DNA of 64,000 bases from Stutzerimonas zhaodongensis (GCF_003696365.1 NZ_RFFM01000007.1:1-64000); one strand, 5' to 3'; positions 36,167-45,732 are shown, numbered from the stretch's first letter. Numbers and translations are program-made. The notes: generated by a model from the letters alone, not told the origin.

Positions 36167-37750
36167 TTAATGATGCTCCCGCGTAGCCCTGAACTTCACT
36201 TCAGGCCAGCGCTCTTCCATCAGGCTCAGGTTGACCCGGGTCGGTGCCAGGTAGGTCAGGTGCCCGCCGCCGTCGAGAGCGAGGTTTTCGTAGGCTTTGT
36301 CGGTGAATTCCTTGAGCTTTTTCTCGTTGTCACATTCGATCCAGCGCGCCGACCAGACGTTGATCGCCTCGTACGCGCACTCGACCTTGTATTCCTCCTT
36401 TAGCCGGCTGGCGACGACGTCGAACTGCAGCACGCCGACCGCGCCGAGGATGATGTCGTTGTTGCGCTCGGGGAAGAACACCTGAGTGGCGCCTTCCTCG
36501 GCCAGTTCCTGCAGGCCCTGACGCAGTTGCTTGGACTTCAGCGGGTCCTTCAGGCGCACGCGGCGGAACAGTTCCGGCGCGAAGTGCGGGATGCCGGTAA
36601 AGCCAAGGTTTTCGCCTTCGGTGAAGGTGTCGCCAATCTGGATGGTGCCGTGGTTGTGCAGACCGATGATGTCGCCGGCCCAGGCTTCCTCCAGTTGCTC
36701 GCGCTCGCTGGAGAAGAAGGTCAGGGCGTCGGCGATACGGATGTCCTTGCCGATGCGCGCGTGGCGCAGCTTCATGCCTTTTTCGTACTTGCCCGAGCAG
36801 ATGCGCATGAAGGCGATGCGGTCGCGGTGCTTGGGGTCCATGTTCGCCTGGATCTTGAAGACGAAACCGGTGAATTTGTCTTCGACAGGCTCGACCACGC
36901 GCTCGTTGGCGGCGCGGGGCAGCGGACGCGGCGCCCAGTCGACGACGGCATCGAGCACATGGTCCACACCAAAGTTGCCCAGCGCGGTGCCGAAGAACAC
37001 CGGGGTCAGCTGGCCCTTGATGAACTCGTCCTGATCGAATTCGTGGCAGGCTCCCTGCACCAGCTCCAGCTGCTCGACGAAGCGGTCGTACTCGTCGCCG
37101 ATGTGCTTGCGCGCCTCGTCCGAATCGAGCTTCTCGATGATCTTGACGTCGGTGCGCTCGTGCCCGTGGCCAGGGGTGTAGACGATGATGTAGTCATCGG
37201 CCAGGTGATAGACGCCCTTGAAGTCGCGGTAGCAGCCGATCGGCCAGGTAATGGGCGCGGCCTTGATCTTCAGCACCGCCTCGATCTCGTCAAGCAGTTC
37301 GATGGGGTCGCGGATGTCGCGGTCGAGCTTGTTGATGAAGCTGACGATGGGCGTGTCGCGCAGGCGGCAGACGTCCATCAGCGCAATGGTGCGCGGCTCG
37401 ACGCCCTTACCGCCATCGAGGACCATCAGCGCAGAGTCCACCGCGGTCAGCGTGCGGTAGGTGTCTTCCGAGAAGTCTTCGTGGCCGGGGGTGTCGAGCA
37501 GGTTGATCATGTGCTCGCGGTAGGGGAACTGCATCACCGAGGTGGTGATGGAGATGCCGCGCTGCTTCTCCATTTCCATCCAGTCGGAGGTCGCGTGACG
37601 GTCGGATTTACGCGACTTCACCGTCCCGGCCACGGCAATGGCCTTGCCCATCAGCAGCAATTTTTCGGTGATGGTGGTCTTGCCCGCGTCGGGGTGGGAA
37701 ATGATGGCGAAGGTGCGGCGCTTCGCGACTTCGGCGGCCTGAGAGGTCAT
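36167..37750 (-). CDS. prfC: Peptide chain release factor 3
   Basis: 527 aa translational GTPase that recycles RF1 and RF2. Start at 37750 gives [26 protein letters not shown]; the longer frame to 37936 is unlike any RF3 N-terminus. G1 HPDAGKTT, G3 [10 protein letters not shown] and G4 SFINKLDRD are intact, and the C-terminal domain ends normally. Single gene between the REP pair and a long intergenic region. Confidence 0.96.
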   Translation of the reverse strand: MTSQAAEVAKRRTFAIISHPDAGKTTITEKLLLMGKAIAVAGTVKSRKSDRHATSDWMEMEKQRGISITTSVMQFPYREHMINLLDTPGHEDFSEDTYRTLTAVDSALMVLDGGKGVEPRTIALMDVCRLRDTPIVSFINKLDRDIRDPIELLDEIEAVLKIKAAPITWPIGCYRDFKGVYHLADDYIIVYTPGHGHERTDVKIIEKLDSDEARKHIGDEYDRFVEQLELVQGACHEFDQDEFIKGQLTPVFFGTALGNFGVDHVLDAVVDWAPRPLPRAANERVVEPVEDKFTGFVFKIQANMDPKHRDRIAFMRICSGKYEKGMKLRHARIGKDIRIADALTFFSSEREQLEEAWAGDIIGLHNHGTIQIGDTFTEGENLGFTGIPHFAPELFRRVRLKDPLKSKQLRQGLQELAEEGATQVFFPERNNDIILGAVGVLQFDVVASRLKEEYKVECAYEAINVWSARWIECDNEKKLKEFTDKAYENLALDGGGHLTYLAPTRVNLSLMEERWPEVKFRATREHH

Positions 37751-37945
37751 GGCGGTCCCGGTATGAAAACGTGTCGGAAAAAGCCGGCGATTATAAAGCA
37801 AAGCCACATGGCTGGCTTGGCGTATCGGCGCCTCGCCGGCTTGGGCAGCATCAGCCGAAGTGTGCCGAGATAAACGATGCCTCTTGGATTCTTCCGCCCC
37901 GCCCCGCATGCCGAGAGTTGAGGGTCCGGCACACATGAATATGGA

Positions 37946-37970
37946 CCTGCATCGCTCTAAGAGCTGCAGG
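37946..37970. repeat. Hairpin in the prfC-speC intergenic region
   Basis: CCTGCA-tc-GCTC-taa-GAGC-TGCAGG forms ten base pairs with a two-base bulge. No U-tract. Role unknown. Confidence 0.4.
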
Positions 37971-38240
37971 AAATTACAAGCCTCGAGCGCTACCTTGCGT
38001 CTCGTGCGAGGAACATCCCCGCGTCATGTCGGTCGGTTTGAATAGGGTAGGTTCGCCCATGCGGCAAAATATGGACTGAGTGCGGATTTTTCATTGATCT
38101 CAACCAGCTGTGGTTCTAAAGTTCGCGCCCGAACGTCCATGCTGGCAACGATCCATCCGGCTCAAGTACTGACGACGAGAGATTAGGACTAACCAGGTCA
38201 CCGCACCCGTGCTGTTGACTTGGCCGTGATACTCGGCGAC

Positions 38241-38279
38241 ATGCCTTGGGAAGTAGGCGAACCAAAGTGGGGAAACTGA
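38241..38279 (+). other. Candidate leader peptide frame upstream of speC
   Basis: Twelve codons (MPWEVGEPKWGN) ending 92 bp before speC and 19 bp before a strong hairpin. The ribosome site is weak (GGCGAC), and no known leader peptide is matched. Listed because ornithine decarboxylase genes in other proteobacteria are controlled by short leader peptides; here this is only a hypothesis. Confidence 0.25.
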
Positions 38280-38298
38280 TCAGGCGTTCTTGTTAGGT

Positions 38299-38324
38299 CT
38301 GTGCGCTTCGCAGAAGCAGCGCAG
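38299..38324 (+). promoter_or_regulatory. Stem-loop in the speC 5' leader
   Basis: CTGTGC-GCTTC-gca-GAAGC-a-GCGCAG: eleven pairs with one G-U and one bulged A. It ends 47 bp before the speC start. No U-tract, so more likely a translational or stability element than a terminator. Confidence 0.45.
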
Positions 38325-38371
38325 AAGCTAGTCCCCAATCCGACTTTACGTTTCCCGATTTGGAGCCATGC

Positions 38372-39535
38372 ATGTCGATCAAGATCGAAGATTACTACTC
38401 TCGTTCCACCTTCCAGAAAATGAAGGCTTTCGCTGACCAGCAAGAAACACCCTTTGTGGTCATCGACACCGCGACCATCGACAAGGCGTATGACGATCTG
38501 CGCGCTGGTTTCGAATTCGCCAAGGTTTACTACGCGGTGAAGGCCAATCCGGCAGTCGAAATCATTGATCTGCTGCGCGACAAGGGTTCGAGCTTCGATA
38601 TCGCTTCGATCTACGAGCTGGACAAGGTGATGTCCCGCGGTGTCGGTCCTGAGCGCATCAGCTACGGCAACACCATCAAGAAAGCCAAGGATATCCGCTA
38701 CTTCTACGACAAGGGTGTGCGCATGTTCGCCACCGACTCGGAAGCCGACCTGCGCAACATCGCCAAGGCCGCACCGGGTTCTAAGGTCTATGTACGTATC
38801 CTGACTGAAGGCTCCACCACCGCCGATTGGCCACTGTCGCGCAAGTTCGGCTGCCAGACCGACATGGCCATGGATCTGCTGATCCTGGCGCGTCAGTTGA
38901 AGCTGGAACCTTACGGTATCTCCTTCCACGTTGGTTCGCAGCAGCGCGACATTTCCGTATGGGATGCCGCGATTGCCAAGGTGAAGGTGATCTTCGAACG
39001 TCTGAAAGAAGAAGACGGCATCGAGCTGAAGATGATCAATATGGGTGGCGGCTTCCCGGCCAACTACATCACCCGTACCAACAGCCTTGAGACCTACGCT
39101 GAGGAAATCATCCGCTTCCTCAAGGAAGACTTCGGCGATGAGCTGCCGGAAATCATTCTGGAACCGGGCCGCTCGCTGATCGCCAACTCGGGCATCCTTG
39201 TCAGCGAAGTGGTGCTGGTTGCGCGCAAGTCACGTACCGCAGTGGAGCGCTGGGTCTATACCGACGTCGGCATGTTCTCCGGGCTGATCGAAACCATGGG
39301 CGAAGCCATCAAGTTTCCGATCTGGACCGAGAAGAAGGGCGAGATGGAAGAAGTGGTCATCGCCGGTCCGACCTGCGACAGCGCCGACATCATGTACGAG
39401 AACTACAAGTACGGCCTGCCGCTGAACCTGGCTATTGGTGATCGCATGTACTGGCTCTCCACCGGCGCCTACACCACCAGCTACAGCGCGGTGGAATTCA
39501 ACGGCTTCCCGCCGCTGAAGGCGTTCTATATCTAA
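38372..39535 (+). CDS. speC: Ornithine decarboxylase, alanine-racemase fold
   Basis: 387 aa PLP enzyme converting ornithine to putrescine. PLP Lys in YYAVKANP near residue 55; HVGSQ, MGGGFP, LEPGR for phosphate binding, and GPTCDSADIM with the substrate-contact Cys and Asp. Length equals that of the Pseudomonas aeruginosa enzyme as I recall it. The start at 38372 has GGAG six bases upstream; a TTG four codons earlier is possible but less likely. Single gene with a long 5' leader and a strong terminator. Confidence 0.93.
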   Translation: MSIKIEDYYSRSTFQKMKAFADQQETPFVVIDTATIDKAYDDLRAGFEFAKVYYAVKANPAVEIIDLLRDKGSSFDIASIYELDKVMSRGVGPERISYGNTIKKAKDIRYFYDKGVRMFATDSEADLRNIAKAAPGSKVYVRILTEGSTTADWPLSRKFGCQTDMAMDLLILARQLKLEPYGISFHVGSQQRDISVWDAAIAKVKVIFERLKEEDGIELKMINMGGGFPANYITRTNSLETYAEEIIRFLKEDFGDELPEIILEPGRSLIANSGILVSEVVLVARKSRTAVERWVYTDVGMFSGLIETMGEAIKFPIWTEKKGEMEEVVIAGPTCDSADIMYENYKYGLPLNLAIGDRMYWLSTGAYTTSYSAVEFNGFPPLKAFYI

Positions 39536-39582
39536 GTACTGAACAGCGCCGAGATGACGAGCATCGTGGTCAAAGGCTGAAC

Positions 39583-39613
39583 AAAAAACCCGCCACGCCG
39601 GCGGGTTTTTTTT
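39583..39613. terminator. Bidirectional intrinsic terminator after speC
   Basis: CCCGCC/GGCGGG stem with a five-base loop, flanked by six A on the left and eight T on the right. Works for speC and can also serve the leftward iron-cluster transcript ending at 39670. Confidence 0.9.
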
Positions 39614-39669
39614 ATGCCCTGCCTGCGGTGAGGTTCTCCCGTTTCTCTGGCCAACTCTCCTCTGCACGG

Positions 39670-41226
39670 TCAGTACAGATCACGGCGGTAGCGGCCCTCG
39701 TCTTCGAGCTGTTGCAGTTGATCTTCACCGAGCACGCCCGCAAGTATCTGCTGGACTTCTCTGCCCATGCCTTCGAGGCTGCCACACAGGTAAATGCATG
39801 CGCCTGCTGTAACCCAGCGGCGAACGTCCTCCGCTGCATCACGGAGCAGATGTTGAACATAGACCTTGGCCTGCTGATCACGCGAAAAGGCCAGGTCGAT
39901 TCGTTCCAGATGGCCGGTCTGAGCCCAGGCCTCTAACTCCTGGCGCAGCAATTGGTCATGCGCGGCGTTGCGCTCGCCGTACAGGAGCCAGTTGCGCGAC
40001 GCTGTCATTGCGGCACGCTCGCGTAAGTGCGCGCGCAATCCGGCGATGCCGGTGCCGTTGCCGATCAGGATCATCGGGCGAGTGAGGTCCAAGCCATGGA
40101 AGCCCGGGTTGCTGCGGATGCGCAGGTCAATCGTGCTGCCGATGGCAGCATGTCGACAAAGCCACCCAGAACCCACACCGAGACGCCCATCCGGATGGCG
40201 TGCTTCGCGCACGATCAACGCCACATGGCCTTCCGCCGGGATCGAAGCAATGGAATATTCACGGTGCGGGAGTCGGGGTAGGGCCAGGAGCGTGGCGAGG
40301 TCAGCACCATCCGCGTCCTGCGGCAGCCGTCGGTTCAAAAGCGCGGTGGCCAGAGACTCACCACCCTCGACTGGTTGTGAGGGGTCGAAGCCGAGCCGCC
40401 TCAATAGCCGCTCCACATCAACCAGCGCGTTTCGTGGGCCGACTTCGGCGATGTCCCCGGCTTGCCAGTGCTGCGCGGTGTCAGGCGGAAGCATGGCCAG
40501 CTGATAAACCGGCGCGCCTTGGCTGCCCGGGTTGAGCAACGCACGGCGAGCGAGCTTCCAAGGCTGATAAGCGGCAGGTTGCCAGTCGATGAAATCGCTG
40601 CGTCCGCTGATGTGCCCCAGTTGCTGCTGCCAATGGCGCAAGGTGCCTGGGTCTGCGCGATCAGCTTCCAGCCGATCAAACAGCGGCTGGGCACCAAGCG
40701 AGCGCAACCGCGTATCGATCCGACGGCCAAAGCCGCAGAAGTGTCGGTAATGCTGGTCACCCAGTGCGAGCACGGCATATTCGAGCGAAGACAGGTCCAG
40801 CGGCGTATTGAGCAACGCCCGCTCGAAGCGAGCGGCATTGTCTGGCGCTTCGCCTTCGCCATAGGTGCTAAGAATGAACAGCGCTCGTCTTGGTTGGCCC
40901 AGTATTGTGAAATCGAGCCCATTGAGTGGCTGCATATCCACCGCAACGCCGGCTTCGCGCAGCTGCTGCGCGCTGCGCTCGGCAAGCGTTCGTGCCGTGT
41001 CGCCCTGGCTGGCATAGCCGATCAGCAGAGCGTTGCCATCGGCGCCGGGCGTTCGTTGCGCACGGGCGAGTGATCGGCGTAGAAAGTGACCGCATACCGC
41101 GAGGTAGGCAACGGCCACCAGAACCGCCGATACGACGCGAGACGGATGCCACCACAGCAGCAGGGTGGCGAGCAAAAGGCAGGCGACCAGCGGGACATAG
41201 CGCAGGAGCGAGGTGGTGCGAACCAA
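39670..41226 (-). CDS. Membrane-anchored flavodoxin/ferredoxin-NADP reductase-like protein (CysJ-like)
   Basis: 518 aa from a TTG at 41226 with AGGAGG eight bases upstream; an ATG at 41295 in frame has no binding site. Two N-terminal membrane segments (LLRYVPLVACLLLATLLLWW and a second about 40-60) precede a flavodoxin domain (LIGYASQGDTARTLAE, STYGEGEAPDNAARF, ALGDQHYRHFCGFG) and an FNR-type FAD/NADPH module (REYSIASIP, GNGTGIAGLRAHLRER, YLCGSLEGMGREVQ). Likely transfers electrons from NADPH to an acceptor such as ferric iron or a membrane partner. Last gene of the leftward iron-related cluster. Confidence 0.85.
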   Translation of the reverse strand: MVRTTSLLRYVPLVACLLLATLLLWWHPSRVVSAVLVAVAYLAVCGHFLRRSLARAQRTPGADGNALLIGYASQGDTARTLAERSAQQLREAGVAVDMQPLNGLDFTILGQPRRALFILSTYGEGEAPDNAARFERALLNTPLDLSSLEYAVLALGDQHYRHFCGFGRRIDTRLRSLGAQPLFDRLEADRADPGTLRHWQQQLGHISGRSDFIDWQPAAYQPWKLARRALLNPGSQGAPVYQLAMLPPDTAQHWQAGDIAEVGPRNALVDVERLLRRLGFDPSQPVEGGESLATALLNRRLPQDADGADLATLLALPRLPHREYSIASIPAEGHVALIVREARHPDGRLGVGSGWLCRHAAIGSTIDLRIRSNPGFHGLDLTRPMILIGNGTGIAGLRAHLRERAAMTASRNWLLYGERNAAHDQLLRQELEAWAQTGHLERIDLAFSRDQQAKVYVQHLLRDAAEDVRRWVTAGACIYLCGSLEGMGREVQQILAGVLGEDQLQQLEDEGRYRRDLY

Positions 41227-41336
41227 GAAAGCCGCCTCCTGGAATCGGTGCGAAATGACGAAAGGGGCGCCGGCATCGCGTGAAGGTCGCATCAACGCAG
41301 TGGCGCCGAAGCGCGCAGTCGCTTCGGCGCCCGGAA

Positions 41337-42209
41337 TTACTGCGGTAGAACTTCCAGCGTAGCGCTGTAGCTGGCGCGGCGTTCGGTGGCGGGCTTGCTG
41401 ACGCCTTTATCCGTCTTCATCTCGGCCTCCAGCCAGTACATGCCCGCATTCGGCCATGTGATGCTTACCTTGCCCTCGGCATCGGTCTTCGCAGTGATCT
41501 CGCCCAGATCATCGCGGTAGCGATTGCCTCCAGGGATCACGCTGATCTCGACATCGGCCGCGGGCTTGCCATCAAGCAGGAATATGAACTCGGCCGCTTC
41601 GCCGGCAAACAGGTCGTTGGGGTGGGTGACCGGAGCCAGCTCCAGACCCGTGCCAGTTGTTTTCAGAACGTCTTCGGTGGGGTTGCCGGAGGTTACGAAG
41701 ACTTCCATACGGTTGCTGTTTTGGCTGACTTTCAGGTCTTCAGCCTTTGCCGGGACGGCTTTGACGAAATCCTCGTTGGTGCCCATCCAGCGCCGCGTTT
41801 CGCCATTCTCCTTCCAGCTGGCGAACAGGCCGTCGTTGGCGACCGCCAGCTTGTAAGTGCCTTTCTGGGTCAGGTGCAGGTCGAAGGTGCTGCGGTAGCG
41901 ACCCAACGCCCCATTCTCGACTTCGGCCTTGGAGCCATCGGGTGCGAACGCCTGCAGTTCCGGGATCGGGCGAGGCGGCATGCCTGGACGACCGGCCGGG
42001 GGCGTGTTGTCTTCGCCAATTCCCTTGAGTCGCATCGGGAAGTGCTCGAAGTAGAACAGGTCGTTGGAGACAGCGGCATCAACCGTGACCCAGGGGTCTT
42101 CACCGGACAGCACGGTGGCGGACGGCAACATCCAGGCGCGGTGGGCGTGGGCCGAAAGAGGCAGGCATACGGCGAGGGCCAGGGCGGTCCACTTCATTGC
42201 GGTTTTCAT
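41337..42209 (-). CDS. DUF4198 domain-containing periplasmic protein
   Basis: 290 aa with signal peptide (LALAVCLPLSAHA, then HRAWMLPSATVLSGEDPWVTVDAAVSNDLFYFEH, the family start with conserved His). The C-terminal part is an Ig-like domain (about 180-285, FAGEAAEFIFLLDGKPAADVEISVIPGG...). Family members accompany metal uptake genes; biochemical role unknown. AAGGA seven bases before ATG. Co-oriented with flanking genes. Confidence 0.85.
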   Translation of the reverse strand: MKTAMKWTALALAVCLPLSAHAHRAWMLPSATVLSGEDPWVTVDAAVSNDLFYFEHFPMRLKGIGEDNTPPAGRPGMPPRPIPELQAFAPDGSKAEVENGALGRYRSTFDLHLTQKGTYKLAVANDGLFASWKENGETRRWMGTNEDFVKAVPAKAEDLKVSQNSNRMEVFVTSGNPTEDVLKTTGTGLELAPVTHPNDLFAGEAAEFIFLLDGKPAADVEISVIPGGNRYRDDLGEITAKTDAEGKVSITWPNAGMYWLEAEMKTDKGVSKPATERRASYSATLEVLPQ

Positions 42210-42235
42210 CGCGGCTTCCTTGATCAGGTTCGAAG

Positions 42236-42745
42236 TCAGGGGGTGAGGGTGAGGGAAATGGCGCCCAGCTCGCTTTCACCCTGGGCTTTATGGATCTGCT
42301 GGCTCGTCGCGGGCCAGCTGAATGGGACACGCAGCAGCTCGCGACCACCAACTTCACGCGCTGCCTCTATGACCAGCCGGTAATCCCCAGCTGGCAAATC
42401 ATCGAGCGGGGCCTTGCTATCGTCGAACGTCAACTTATGGGTGCCCACGGCACGGGTCGCAGAGCTGACGCCATCCACAGGCAGCTCAAGGCTCCGGCCG
42501 CTGCGCCGCCACCATTGGCGCAGGTCCTTGAGCCATTTCTCACCTTCCTTGTCCTTGAGCTTCAGGTCATACCAGACGGCCAGGTCCGCGACGTGACTCT
42601 GGTCGGTTTTCTCCAGCCAGAGCGCGACATAGGGCCGGTGATATTCGGCGACCTGCAGACGGGGAATCTCGACTGAAATTTGTAGCTCCGCGGCCATGAG
42701 GGGGGTGCTTGACAGCACGAGCGGTAACAGCAGGGTTTTACGCAT
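42236..42745 (-). CDS. DUF2271 domain-containing periplasmic protein
   Basis: 169 aa with signal peptide (MRKTLLLPLVLSSTPLMA). Shows the family core LQISVEIPRLQVAEYHRPYVALWLEKTD...VADLAVWYD and KEGEKWLKDLRQWWRRSGR, with HKLTFDDSKAPLDDLPAGDYRLVIEAAREVGGREL. Found with PepSY proteins in iron or flavin-related loci; function unknown. Starts nine bases after the PepSY gene stop. Confidence 0.85.
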   Translation of the reverse strand: MRKTLLLPLVLSSTPLMAAELQISVEIPRLQVAEYHRPYVALWLEKTDQSHVADLAVWYDLKLKDKEGEKWLKDLRQWWRRSGRSLELPVDGVSSATRAVGTHKLTFDDSKAPLDDLPAGDYRLVIEAAREVGGRELLRVPFSWPATSQQIHKAQGESELGAISLTLTP

Positions 42746-42754
42746 TGCAGATCC

Positions 42755-43348
42755 TTAATGAATGAACAGCAGCGCCAGCAGCACGGGAATGACCAGCCCA
42801 GCTCCTACCAATGGCCAGGTGGTCGGTCGGCCGGCGGCGTGGCGCTGCAACAGCAATAGCCCTGTGAGGCTGAACACCACGCAGGCTCCCGCGAAGATAT
42901 CGATGAACCAGCTCCACGCCGCACCGGTGTTTCGGCCCTTGTGCAGGTCGTTCAGATAGGAAACCCAACCGCGGTCGGTGGACTCGTACAGCAGCTCGCC
43001 GCTGGCGAGGTCGAGACTCAACCAGGCGTCGCCACCGGGGCGGGGCAGGGGGATATAGAGTTCGCCACCGGACCACTCGGCGTCGCGGTCCCTCAGGTCG
43101 AGGTTCAGTTCGATTTCAATCCACTGACGTAATGCTGCGGGCAAGCCGGCATCAGGCGTCTGTGCTTGTAGAGCGTTCTGCAAAGTCTCTGGCAGTACAG
43201 CCTGACGCTCGACAACGACGGGGCTCGACTCGATCTGGGCGGCGTGGTTGAGGGTGAAGCCCGTGACTGCAAACAGCAACATGCCGACCAGGCATAGCGC
43301 CGAGCTGATCCAGTGCCATTGACGGAGCGTGCCAAGCCAGAGCTGCAT
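42755..43348 (-). CDS. PepSY-associated transmembrane protein
   Basis: 197 aa inner-membrane protein: N-terminal span (about 12-34, WISSALCLVGMLLFAVTGFTLNH), a periplasmic PepSY-like part (about 35-135, with WLSLDLASGELLYESTDRGWVSYLNDLHKGRN), then two spans ending LVGAGLVIPVLLALLFIH. Such proteins occur with ferric reductases and TonB receptors. AAGGAC before ATG. Confidence 0.85.
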   Translation of the reverse strand: MQLWLGTLRQWHWISSALCLVGMLLFAVTGFTLNHAAQIESSPVVVERQAVLPETLQNALQAQTPDAGLPAALRQWIEIELNLDLRDRDAEWSGGELYIPLPRPGGDAWLSLDLASGELLYESTDRGWVSYLNDLHKGRNTGAAWSWFIDIFAGACVVFSLTGLLLLQRHAAGRPTTWPLVGAGLVIPVLLALLFIH

Positions 43349-43459
43349 GATTGTCCTTAGGTTTGCTAGGTGGCCGATTCTAGGGTGGTGTCTGGCGATA
43401 TGCTAAAGATTTACAAACAGCATACATTCGCGTCTGGGAAGGTATGCAGCATCCAAATA

Positions 43460-43491
43460 CGACGAAGCCGGAGCGGGCTCCGGCTTCGTCG
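43460..43491. terminator. Strong hairpin between TonB receptor and PepSY gene
   Basis: Perfect 14-bp stem CGACGAAGCCGGAG/CTCCGGCTTCGTCG with a four-base loop, 12 bp past the receptor stop. On the minus strand the following bases are GTATTTGG, only weakly U-rich. Could lower expression of the downstream genes relative to the receptor. Confidence 0.6.
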
Positions 43492-43503
43492 CACACCCAG
43501 TAA

Positions 43504-45732
43504 TTAGAAGTTGAGATTGGCCGACAGCCAGAGACGGCGGCCCTCTTCCAGGGTGCCTGAAGTGGCCTGGGCAATCTGGACGTAATCCGAGGCCCAGCCT
43601 ACGGACCCCGTGCTGGTCGTGTAGTAGCTGCCTTTGGTGAAGTCCTTGTCGAAGAGGTTGTAGATGGTGGCGTTGAGGGTGAGGTTTTCCGTAGCGCGGA
43701 ACGAGCCGCCCAAGTGGAATACCTCATAGGCTTTCAAGTCACCTGCCTGGTCCAACAGCGCCTGGTTGGCGGCTGTCAGGTTCTCGTAGCGGTCGGTGAA
43801 GCGCGCCCGCTTGCCACGGTATTCGCCGCGCATCCAGAGCGTCAGGCTGTCCGTGGTTTCCCAGCTGACCCGAGCGTGGGCCATGTGCTCTGGCGTATTG
43901 GTCAGCGGCGCGCCCTTGTTGGCGCCACTCTTCTGCTCGCTGTCTGTATAGGTATAGTTCATCGCCAGCGTCCAGGCCGGAGCGAACTCCCAGCTGCCAG
44001 CCAGCTCCAGGCCTTGGGTCACGGCTTCGTCGATGTTGATGCTCTGAGCGAAGTCAGCCTGAGTAAAGGCTGCACCGTAGCTGACGCAGCCAGGCTGATT
44101 GGGATTACCTGCCGCAAAACAGTTGGCGATTGGCGTACCGCTGTCGATCTTGTCTTCGAACTTGTTATGGAAAATGGTGGCGTTGGCGTTGAAACCCACC
44201 AAGTTGTCGTAATAGAAGCCCACCTCGGAATTGGTTGTTATTTCGGGGTCCAGACCAGGGCTGCCGATGGTGATGGTGCGTCCCTGCCCAGTGACACCGT
44301 TGACCCCGTCATGCAGCTGATTGAGCGTCGGTGTTTTGTAGCCCCGGCTGACGCCGCCTTTCACGGTCCAGTTATCGGTGGTGTTCCATACCAGGTAGGC
44401 GCGTGGGCTGACATGCCCGCCAAACGCTTCATGATCCTCGTACCGTGCGCCCAGCGTCAGCGCCAGGTCATCGCGAAGGCGCCATTCGTCTTCAGCGAAC
44501 AGGGCCCAGGATTTCTGCTGGAACGTCTGCGAGGAAATGCCATCTTTGACCTCTGCATCCCACCACTGACCGCCGACGGTCGTCGTGTGCGAATCGCCAA
44601 TGGGCGCTGTGAATTTGCTGTCGACTACCAGGTCGGTGGACTCGAGTGTGCGATCCGAACCTCCGACAATCGACGGAAATCCGGTGTAGGCCCGGCCGGG
44701 GACGCCAGGGATGGTCCGGCCAATGGTTTCGGTTTTGTTGTGCGTCACGCTGCTGGTCAGGGTGCCTGCATCAAAACGGCCCGTATGGCTGAGAGCGATC
44801 TGATCACGCTCGAAGCGCAGCTCGTCGCGGTATCCGTTGGCGACGGTGGGCGCCACGGTGATGCACCCGGTAGCGGCGTCGCCGCTGGTGTAGCCGTCCA
44901 GATTCCCAAGCTGGCATTCGTCGTTGTTATACGCTTGCCGGCCTTGCTCGATGTCGAGGGAGATGTCGTGGGCATCGTTGGGCGTCAGGGTCAGTCGACC
45001 TCCAACGACACGGTTGGTACCTTCGACCGGCGAAGCGCCGCGTCGACTCACTCGCGCATCGTTATCGAAGGCCAGGTCCGATTCGCCCCGGTCGAAATAA
45101 CTGCCACGCAGCGAAAGACCCAAGAGGTTATCGATCAGCGGACCGCTGGCATAGAGGCTGGTACTGGTCGTTCGACCGTAATCGCTGTTTTCCTGAAATG
45201 TGTTGTCGATGCTGGCCGCAAGACCCCATTGATCGGCGACCTTTTTGGTAATGATGTTGACCACGCCACCCATTGCGTCCGATCCATAGAGCGTCGACAT
45301 GGGCCCGCGAATGACCTCGATTCGTTCGATGGCGGACATTGGCGGAATGAAGCTGGTCGAGGTTTCGTTGAAACCATTCGGGGTGATGTTGCCAGCACTG
45401 TTCTGCCGCCGGCCATCGATCAGGATCAGCGTGTAGTCGCTGGGCAACCCGCGGATGCTGATGTTCAGTCCGCCGGTTTTGCCTGTACCTTGGCGCACGT
45501 CGATGCCTTCGACCTCTTCCAGCGCCTGGGCCAGATTGCTGTAGCGCTTGCGCTGAAGCTCCTCAGCGCTGATCACGCTGATGCTCGCTGGTGCGTCGGT
45601 GATTTTCTGTTCGAAGCCCGAAGCGCTGACGACGACGTCGCCGAGGTTTACCGAGTCTGTTTCAGCCATCAGGGGTGCGCTGAGAGCGATGAGAGCGCCA
45701 GCCAGAGCGGTTCGTGTGAAGGGTATGCGCAT
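43504..45732 (-). CDS. TonB-dependent receptor, FepA/CirA-type family
   Basis: 742 aa outer-membrane receptor from ATG 45732 (GGAG six bases upstream; two earlier in-frame starts at 45744 and 45771 are possible). Signal peptide ALAGALIALSAPLMA, TonB box region (LGDVVVSASG), plug domain with INIRGL-type sequence (LNISIRGLPSDYTLILIDGRRQ) and IERIEVIRGPMSTLYGSDAMGGVVNIITKK, and a barrel ending LWLSANLNF. This resembles catecholate receptors such as FepA/CirA. Leads a cluster with PepSY, DUF2271, DUF4198 and reductase genes, and has a Fur-like box upstream; substrate not determinable. Confidence 0.9.
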   Translation of the reverse strand: MRIPFTRTALAGALIALSAPLMAETDSVNLGDVVVSASGFEQKITDAPASISVISAEELQRKRYSNLAQALEEVEGIDVRQGTGKTGGLNISIRGLPSDYTLILIDGRRQNSAGNITPNGFNETSTSFIPPMSAIERIEVIRGPMSTLYGSDAMGGVVNIITKKVADQWGLAASIDNTFQENSDYGRTTSTSLYASGPLIDNLLGLSLRGSYFDRGESDLAFDNDARVSRRGASPVEGTNRVVGGRLTLTPNDAHDISLDIEQGRQAYNNDECQLGNLDGYTSGDAATGCITVAPTVANGYRDELRFERDQIALSHTGRFDAGTLTSSVTHNKTETIGRTIPGVPGRAYTGFPSIVGGSDRTLESTDLVVDSKFTAPIGDSHTTTVGGQWWDAEVKDGISSQTFQQKSWALFAEDEWRLRDDLALTLGARYEDHEAFGGHVSPRAYLVWNTTDNWTVKGGVSRGYKTPTLNQLHDGVNGVTGQGRTITIGSPGLDPEITTNSEVGFYYDNLVGFNANATIFHNKFEDKIDSGTPIANCFAAGNPNQPGCVSYGAAFTQADFAQSINIDEAVTQGLELAGSWEFAPAWTLAMNYTYTDSEQKSGANKGAPLTNTPEHMAHARVSWETTDSLTLWMRGEYRGKRARFTDRYENLTAANQALLDQAGDLKAYEVFHLGGSFRATENLTLNATIYNLFDKDFTKGSYYTTSTGSVGWASDYVQIAQATSGTLEEGRRLWLSANLNF

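Larger units (their letters stand above)
37751..38371. other. Long intergenic region with structured leader before speC
   Basis: About 620 bp between the divergent prfC and speC genes. Contents: a hairpin at 37946-37970 (CCTGCA/TGCAGG and GCTC/GAGC), a 12-codon open frame at 38241-38279 (MPWEVGEPKWGN), and a strong hairpin at 38299-38324 followed by the speC ribosome site. The length and structure suggest post-transcriptional control of speC. Confidence 0.5.

Noticed and set aside
36527..37873. 448-codon open frame antisense to prfC
   Set aside because: Mirrors the codon structure of prfC; composition is rich in Val, Asp and His without domain motifs, and prfC is intact.
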